From the NCBI GenBank assembly GCA_905116865.2, contig CAJHNH020002013.1, forward strand, positions 199,501 through 263,500: a stretch of 64,000 bases of DNA, read 5' to 3'. Below the pieces are notes generated by a model. The model was not told where the DNA came from and did not search any database. It worked only from the letters and a program-made list of their open reading frames with translations. This document shows, piece by piece, positions 56,911 through 64,000 of this stretch. A program made the position numbers and the translations under genes. The stretch is from Candidula unifasciata. Lineage: Eukaryota; Mollusca; Gastropoda; Stylommatophora; Geomitridae. The stretch's first letter is position 1, and each line of letters opens with the position of its first letter.

Positions 56911-57069
56911 TATTTATTAAATAAAATTATGTTTTTCGATTACAATTTAGCTAGGCGCTTCTTTGCCTTTGATGTAAAACACTCTTGGTCAGAAAGAATT
57001 ATAACATAATATTAAGGATAGGAGTTAATGTAAAAGTTGCGATATAATCGGCTTTAGTTACATCTGTCT

Positions 57070-57070
<1 letters not shown>
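56911..57070. other. AT-rich spacer
   Basis: No feature recognised. Confidence 0.3.
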
Positions 57071-57735
<665 letters not shown>

Positions 57736-57897
57736 CCTCTGAGACCAATCTAGCACAATGACGAACAAGGGATACACAAGTGTGGACTACTAGGATGTAC
57801 CGTCCGGGGTGCTACCTGCCCACCATTCAGGGGCCTGTGAAAAAAAACATCCACTATTCTGTCCCTGACCAAGAATACATGAATGTGTGGTCAAACA

Positions 57898-58319
57898 CAG
57901 TGTTCTTCAACCTATGGGCCGCGGAAACGTCCAAGTGGGCCGTTAAAATGTCAGCATTATTATGTAACAGGGTAGGGTAAGTAGTGTCTATTTAAGTCTG
58001 GAGGATTAACGCCTCAATGGTAAGAGTCAAACAGCTATAAGGAATATTCAATATAACATGTCAGAATTTAAAGCCGTTAACTGAAAACTTTGATAATTAT
58101 TTCCTTGAAATTTAAGATTCTCGCAGAGGCAACCTTCTGAGAATCCCTTTGAATGAATGTTACTGCAACGCTTCGTCTATCAGTATTAACGCTCCAGCCA
58201 TGTCGGATTTAATAAATAAACTGCCGTCTATATTTGTATTTATTTCTGTGTCTGGTGGGCCGCGATACAAAGTCCCCTGTTTTGGTGGGTCACGGGTGTT
58301 GAAAGGTTGAGAAACACTG
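57898..58319. mobile_element. hAT-like MITE (CAGTGTTCTTCAACC ends)
   Basis: CAGTGTTCTTCAACCTATGG faces GGTTGAGAAACACTG; GGGCCGCGG and TGGGCCGCG lie near the two ends. 422 bp, non-coding. No clean 8-bp duplication (GTCAAACA vs ACCTGACA). Confidence 0.6.
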
Positions 58320-58514
58320 ACCTGACAAGCGCCTTATTTTCCCACCCGCGTTCCAAGTAGAGCGCCTACCGAAGGACAGCGTGATGGTGACTACAGCAGC
58401 CAGGGGCGACGCAGCCGCGAGGAAGGGTTCTAATTGGATGCTAGCACTCCTGGTGACGCTACTGACTCGTGTGACATTCGCCACTTATTAATATTTATGC
58501 TTCCACAAAATTAG

Positions 58515-59048
58515 ATAAAGGTCGTAGAAGTGTAGGTTCAAAGAGGATAAAGGTCGTAGAAGTGAAGTTCAAGGAGATAAAGGTCATAACAGTGTAGGTT
58601 CAAGGAGATAAAGGTCGTAGAAGTATAGGTTCAAGGAGATAAAGGTCGTAGAAGTGTAGGTTCGAGGAGATAAAAAGTCGTAGAAGTGTAGGTTCAAGGA
58701 GATAAAGGTCGTAGAAGTGTAGGTTCAATTAGATTAAGGTCGTAAAAGTGTAGGTTCAAGGAGATAAAGGTCGTAGAAGTGTAGGTTCAAGGAGATTAAG
58801 GTCGTAAAAGTGTAGGTTCAAGGAGATAAAGGTCGTAGAAGTGTAGGTTCAATGAGATAAAGGTAGTAGAAGTGTAGGTTCAAGGAGATAAAGGTCGTAG
58901 AAGTGTAGGTTCAAGGAGATTAAGGTCGTAAAAGTGTAGGTTCAAGGAGATAAAGGTCGTAGAAGTGTAGGTTCAAGGAGATTAAGGTCGTAAAAGTGTA
59001 GGTTCAAGGAGATAAAGGTAGTAGAAGTGTAGGTTCAAGGAGATAAAA
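58515..59048. repeat. 31-bp minisatellite, about 17 units
   Basis: Unit GATAAAGGTCGTAGAAGTGT then AGGTTCAAGGA. A second type GATTAAGGTCGTAAAAGTGT alternates with it in the right half. Confidence 0.95.
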
Positions 59049-59322
59049 GGCTGCTTTACCTCATACGTGTAACTGAAACACGGAAGTTTACAATGACCAA
59101 GGGCATTTTCAAGACACATTATTGCACACAGTTTTAGACACATAATCTGTCATACTGCTAGCTCTGATACGAGTAAGGAAAAGTCACGCGTGCTACTGAG
59201 GCTCATAAAAGAAGCCAAGAAAATTAGCTCTGTAACTCACCAAGCATGACATAAAAGACGCACTAGGAGGAGAATATAGGCTAAAAAAATGAAGAAGAAG
59301 AATACAAACAATAAATATGAAG

Positions 59323-59632
<310 letters not shown>

Positions 59633-59639
59633 AAAGCTT

Positions 59640-60814
59640 CTTGTACTTTAACGCTATCTGCCGGTCCTGAACGACTAGCCAGGTACACAATTCCACCTCC
59701 TCTAACGCGCTGACAAAAAGAGGTTTGTCACTCCGCGCACTATCGACTCATTTGTCTACAGATAAATCAGACGATACGTCTACTAGACTATTTCAGAGTG
59801 CCGTAAATTGACAAAGGTTAACAAAACAACGTCACGCAATCAGCGATTCGAATCTATTACTTTGTTATTCAGTGACAAACACTATGTGCTAAAATCTGTT
59901 CCATCATTCCCCGCCTAAGCTCGCGGAGACGCGAACTAACGATAAGTGACCGCACCCTGGGATTACCTGGCCGGTAAAGTTACTTTCATAAACAAGCGCT
60001 TGAAACCACCATATTTTCAGCCACAGCCTCAAAACAACGACTGCTATTATGAAAATATGCAACGAGCTAAATTGGTAATCGAAAACATACTGATTTTGAA
60101 AACAAATCGGGTTTAAAAAAAAAAAAAAAAACACGACACAGCAGTTACGATCTCTATGTGAAAAATCATGGCTGACGTAGTGGTGACGTAAGATTTCCCT
60201 TGGAGATCACCACAGCGTCTACATGTAATGTAGTTTCAGAAATCGGAACTTGCATTAAGTGGTAGCGACCACATACATAACACGCATACATTACACAATC
60301 TATAGTAGACATCATTATTAAAATATAAAAGATAAATTAAGATCTCGTTTTCGGCCAGAATTTACTCCACATTTCTGTGTATAGCCGCCTTTCGGATTGC
60401 GTTTTAGATTTTTGTTTTATACCTACACACTCACACACACGTAAAACGAGATGGAGGACTGTTTCTTCTCCGTAATCTGTGTTTAAGATGACAATGAGAC
60501 ATCAATATTGTTCTTGAAGCGCTTTTCCTCGAGTGGGTTCAGTTTATTTTGGGTTGGGGGAGGGGGGGGACAGAACCACTGCTGCATTAACAAGATGTAA
60601 AAGACGACTAATTAAGGGTTTACTTAATTAGCAGTAACTCCTTCTTCGTGTAGTCCATGTCATGTGCCGTTGATAGTCATGCTCTATCCAAACTCTCTGT
60701 CTCGCGTCCTTTCAATCAATACTGATAACTTCTTTAATCTATCTTCCACCTGTTGTTATCGGCGCACCCAAGTAACTTTCACGCTACACAATTTATAACT
60801 AAGATGCTCAGAAC
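59640..60814. other. Unassigned interval
   Basis: No gene or family recognised. A-run at 60114-60131 and a G-run near 60560. Confidence 0.3.
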
Positions 60815-61205
60815 ATGTGAAGGAAAAGACGCACAATTACGCTCTCTTCATCAATAAAGACTTATGTCGAAGGGTAGTTAGCGCTCTCTGGATATATTCT
60901 CTAGGGTATGCCGGTGTGTTAGAAACGAGCAGCGAAGATAGAATGGCCGGTTCTGCTCCAACTGGTGGTGAATTGATGTGCGGATCATTACGGTCTGAGT
61001 AGAATGGTGCTGCGAGGAGCTACCAGAGGATCTGGCCGATGCTCAACACTCAACGAGAAAAGACGAGACGGATATACAATCAGACAATGACGTGCCATCG
61101 GAACTGGAACTCTTTGCTTGTTGTCGAAGACGTGGACGGAACGCTAATGGGGAGTGGGTGTCCCGAGTATTGTGATGTCGATTTTAAATTCAACATTTTT
61201 GTCTA
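60815..61205 (+). mobile_element. LINE RNase H remnant
   Basis: LCRRVVSALWIYSLGYAGVL and MAGSAPTGGELM parallel the end of the RNase H block at 43650-43760, and the tail again ends in GTGATGTCGAT. Confidence 0.7.
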
Positions 61206-62029
61206 AGAGTTCATTCGTATGTGTATGTGGCTTTTTCATTCCCTCCGTTCAACTTCCTAGTTCATCGTTTGTGCTGTGTTAAGTCTCTGTGTTTGTGCTG
61301 TGTTAGGTGCTGATACGTGTCTATGGTACAATATTATCAGTCCGAGATTTCGTGTCCGTCTTTAAGCGCTTGTCTTCAATTATTATGAAGACGAATCAGG
61401 AAGTTTCGTCGCTGCAAATGCGTTTCTTGGTATAACAAATTCGAATTCTTTAACATTTGTTTTCATAGACTGCATAATCTACGTCGCATAGTTGCCAATT
61501 TTAGGAACTGAGGAAGTACGCGAAAATACCAAAACTGTTTTGTGCTCACTGCATCACTTTTATTATAATATCGAAATAATGGATTAATGTGCTTAAAGTT
61601 ACTTTTGTTTTCCTTAATGATTATCTAAACCGGCAACTAAGCCTGTTGGCTCTACTTATCTGAAATTGTGTACGCAACAACTACTGGCTAGTGTAATCAA
61701 TTAATGGATTCGAGTTTAAGATGAAACTCGGCACTGTCTAGACGAGATTAACTGACCACAGATTGGTCAGGCGGGATCGTGAGGGCTGGTGTGTAGGAGG
61801 AGGTCACTACAAGTGTGGCGACACAGGGGCAAGTGTGATGGCAGAGAGGGCAGCATTTCTGTGAGGTGATTTTCTTGTCATCTGTCAGGAAAATTTGTTT
61901 TCGTTGTGTGAATGGTTATAATTTTTTCTTTAACTGTCGTAGTCGAAGTGTGTGAATCCATTTACAAAAATCTGACAAGCAGCACGAGAATGACTGATAG
62001 TATTGTACATTTAAATGATATTTATCATC
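61206..62029. other. Unassigned interval
   Basis: No gene or repeat family recognised. Confidence 0.3.
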
Positions 62030-62256
62030 CTTCGAAGTTGGATTGCGTCTGCCTTAGGGGCAAGGAACCAACAATCTGCATAAAAATAAGTCAGATCTAT
62101 AAATCGGATGTGCACGCTACACTCAAGGCTCAAGTCCAGAAGTGGATGAACAATCAGAACTTTCCACCGGAGTTTACAGCCGGTGAACGCCAGAAGAAGA
62201 AGAAGAAGAAGAAGAAGAAGAAGAAGAAGAAGAAGAAGAAGAAGAAGAAGAAGAAT
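62030..62256 (+). mobile_element. SINE B copy with (AAG)n tail
   Basis: GGAACCAACAATCTGCATAA, CAGAAGTGGATGAACAATCA and CCGGTGAACGCCAGAAGAAG, then (AAG)n at 62190-62256. Confidence 0.8.
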
Positions 62257-63358
62257 GACATGTATTTAAACTCTACACACGCGTTTACACATATCCTGTG
62301 TCGTTAACTGCAGAAGACCTGGTACTAACCGATACCTAGACCGTACGGATTGTCACAAAAGCACAAAAAGGACAGTATACACATTGCCCAGTGATCCTGA
62401 AGTAGGAAATATCACCTCTGTCTTTCTCAGGATATTAGAGGACCGAATGGAGAAACCAATGTATAAACAAAAGAAACGGCATTGTTAAAGTCTCCCTGTG
62501 AAGGAAAAGAGGAGATACGAGGAGGAGGAAAAGGGGGAAGGGGGCTAGGAATTATACTAGCAGAAAGTTTCAAACAGCTCGACAATAAATAATAATGTAT
62601 GCAATATCTACTTCATGAAAGGAGAACATGCAGACACGATTCCCGAGTCCTGATAGTTTACCTCTGCTTGAGATCAGGCAGAAGAATCAGAAGTGGAGTA
62701 AAACGAAGAGGAGAAGGAAGACGTAGATACAACGATATGTGTTAGTGATATCTAACCCCTTTTCTATGCTAGAGTGTTGAAGGATACCGAATCATGTGGC
62801 TTTCAACTATGGAATAAAAAATCACGTGACCTCCAACTACGTCATAAACAATCATGTGCTTCCAACAATATCATCAACAATCGTGCGGATTCCAACTCGA
62901 TAGTGTGTGAATTGATACTGTTCTGATATACCAGGCCAGTAACAGGGAGCATTACACCAGAACTAACTCACAGACATCCACATCACTACAATCTTGAGCT
63001 ACCCCTCTACCACAGAGACGCCAGTGCTAACTCATAGACACCAACAACGAAACTCCCAACACCCCAACTATCACCTTCATTTGGCCACAACAAATGTCCT
63101 TCCCTTCAGGTGGCCCCGATGATTACCGACACATCACACACCGGGCTTGCTTGGACCAGCCATCGATTATTGCTACTGCATTATTATCGATCTGTCCCTG
63201 GCAGGCTGAGCAAGAATAAATACTCGTAATAACCCACGGCTGCGGCAACGGAATCAAGGAATATGCTGACGGTGCAGACACAGAATGCTGCTTGTACAAA
63301 ATCTGTCCTCAGACTTGTAGCTCTCAACCTTTAAAGGACTGGTGTAGAAGGATTGAGG
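62257..63358. other. Unassigned interval
   Basis: No gene recognised. Short near-repeats (CATGTGGCTTTCAACTA and CACGTGACCTCCAACTA) near 62790-62840. Confidence 0.3.
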
Positions 63359-63575
63359 ATCCTCTGTGGCTAAATGGTTGATTCGTTGACCTCGTGCTCT
63401 GAAGGTCGCTGGTTCATTTCATGACTGCGTCATTCGGTTCACATCTGCAATTTTTGCACAGATCCCTCGGGGTCGTCGCAAGAGCTACGGAATTCCTGTT
63501 CTGTGTAAGGTTTTCGACAGGTAGTAGTGGTCGGGTCTGAGGAAAAAAATATCGAGCCGTAGAGAACAATATCCG
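63359..63575 (+). mobile_element. tRNA-like SINE (type D), single copy here
   Basis: CTGTGGCTAAATGGTTGATT (A-box-like) and CGCTGGTTCATTTC (B-box-like), 45 bp apart, followed by an unrelated body. Too diverged from tRNA folding to call as a tRNA gene. Confidence 0.5.
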
Positions 63576-63654
63576 GTCCAATGAAGTCGACCCTATCGCC
63601 TGTAAGCCTTTTTTTTTTTTTTAAAAAGACGGGAGACCGTATTTAAGACTAATA

Positions 63655-64000
63655 TTCTTCTTCTTCTTCTGCCTTTCTATCCCCCAATGGAGCATAGGCC
63701 CTCAACCAACTCACGCCAAGTCGTTCTATCCTTCACCATTACATGGAGCTCTCCCCATGTCCTCCCAATCTTTCTAACCTCATTCTCCAGCTCTCTTCTC
63801 CATGTGTTTTTTGGCCTTCCTTTACTCCTATGCCCCTGTGGGTTCCAATGCAAAGACATTCTAGTTATGCTGTTCTCCTGTTTTCTCAGTGTGTGCCCTA
63901 TCCAACGCCAGCTTTTCCTCACCTCCTGATCCACTGGAGCCTGTTTAGTTCTCTCCCAAAGTTCTACATTAGTTATTCCCTCTATTCTGCGCAGGCACCA
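63655..64000 (-). mobile_element. LINE 3' end running off the right edge
   Basis: The minus frame enters from the edge: VDQEVRKSWRWIGHTLRKQE, SLHWNPQGHRSKGRPKNTWR and VKDRTTWRELVEGLCSIGG, stop at 63677, then an AAGAAGAAGAAGAAT tail. The frame is intact, so this may be a young copy; the rest lies beyond the window. Confidence 0.88.

Noticed and set aside
63359..63430. tRNA gene on the plus strand
   Set aside because: Arms do not pair convincingly and the T-arm is disrupted.

Overview
This is a 64 kb piece of animal nuclear DNA. It is intron-rich, packed with retrotransposon debris, DNA transposons and simple repeats, and has no prokaryotic gene organisation. The one host gene I can defend is a MEF2 (myocyte enhancer factor 2) transcription factor on the minus strand. 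The sequence alone suggests an invertebrate, probably a lophotrochozoan such as a mollusc. That assignment rests on the divergent MEF2 tail and the mix of RTE-like LINEs, tRNA-headed SINEs and hAT elements, and it is an inference.

Region 1 (1-16.3 kb) is the 3' half of MEF2. Six consecutive coding exons (16226-16080, 12745-12553, 11025-10772, 7938-7836, 4220-4097, 1913-1490) join in frame at GT/AG boundaries and encode 414 residues. They start at the [12 protein letters not shown] block that follows the MADS/MEF2 domain and end at the family-typical [11 protein letters not shown] terminus. The two expected 5' exons (MADS box and MEF2 domain) were not found and probably lie beyond the right edge or in an unrecognised part of the window. 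Every intron is loaded with LINE 3' ends, two SINE families, tandem arrays and a nested hAT transposon.

Region 2 (16.3-64 kb) has no recognisable host exon. It contains a complete but decayed hAT transposon (35406-37374, exact 8-bp target duplication) and several hAT-like MITEs. It also has 5'-truncated LINE copies with 11-12 bp target duplications, a probable processed retrocopy inserted into a SINE, many (AAG)n arrays that usually sit at the 3' tails of retroposons, and minisatellites of 20, 31, 43, 69, 74 and about 45 bp.

The most unusual pattern is that several minisatellites appear to have started inside the 3' coding ends of LINE copies. The best case is the 20-bp array at 55.7-56.4 kb, whose unexpanded relative sits at 51.2 kb. 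Most long open frames here are translations of simple repeats and were not annotated as genes.
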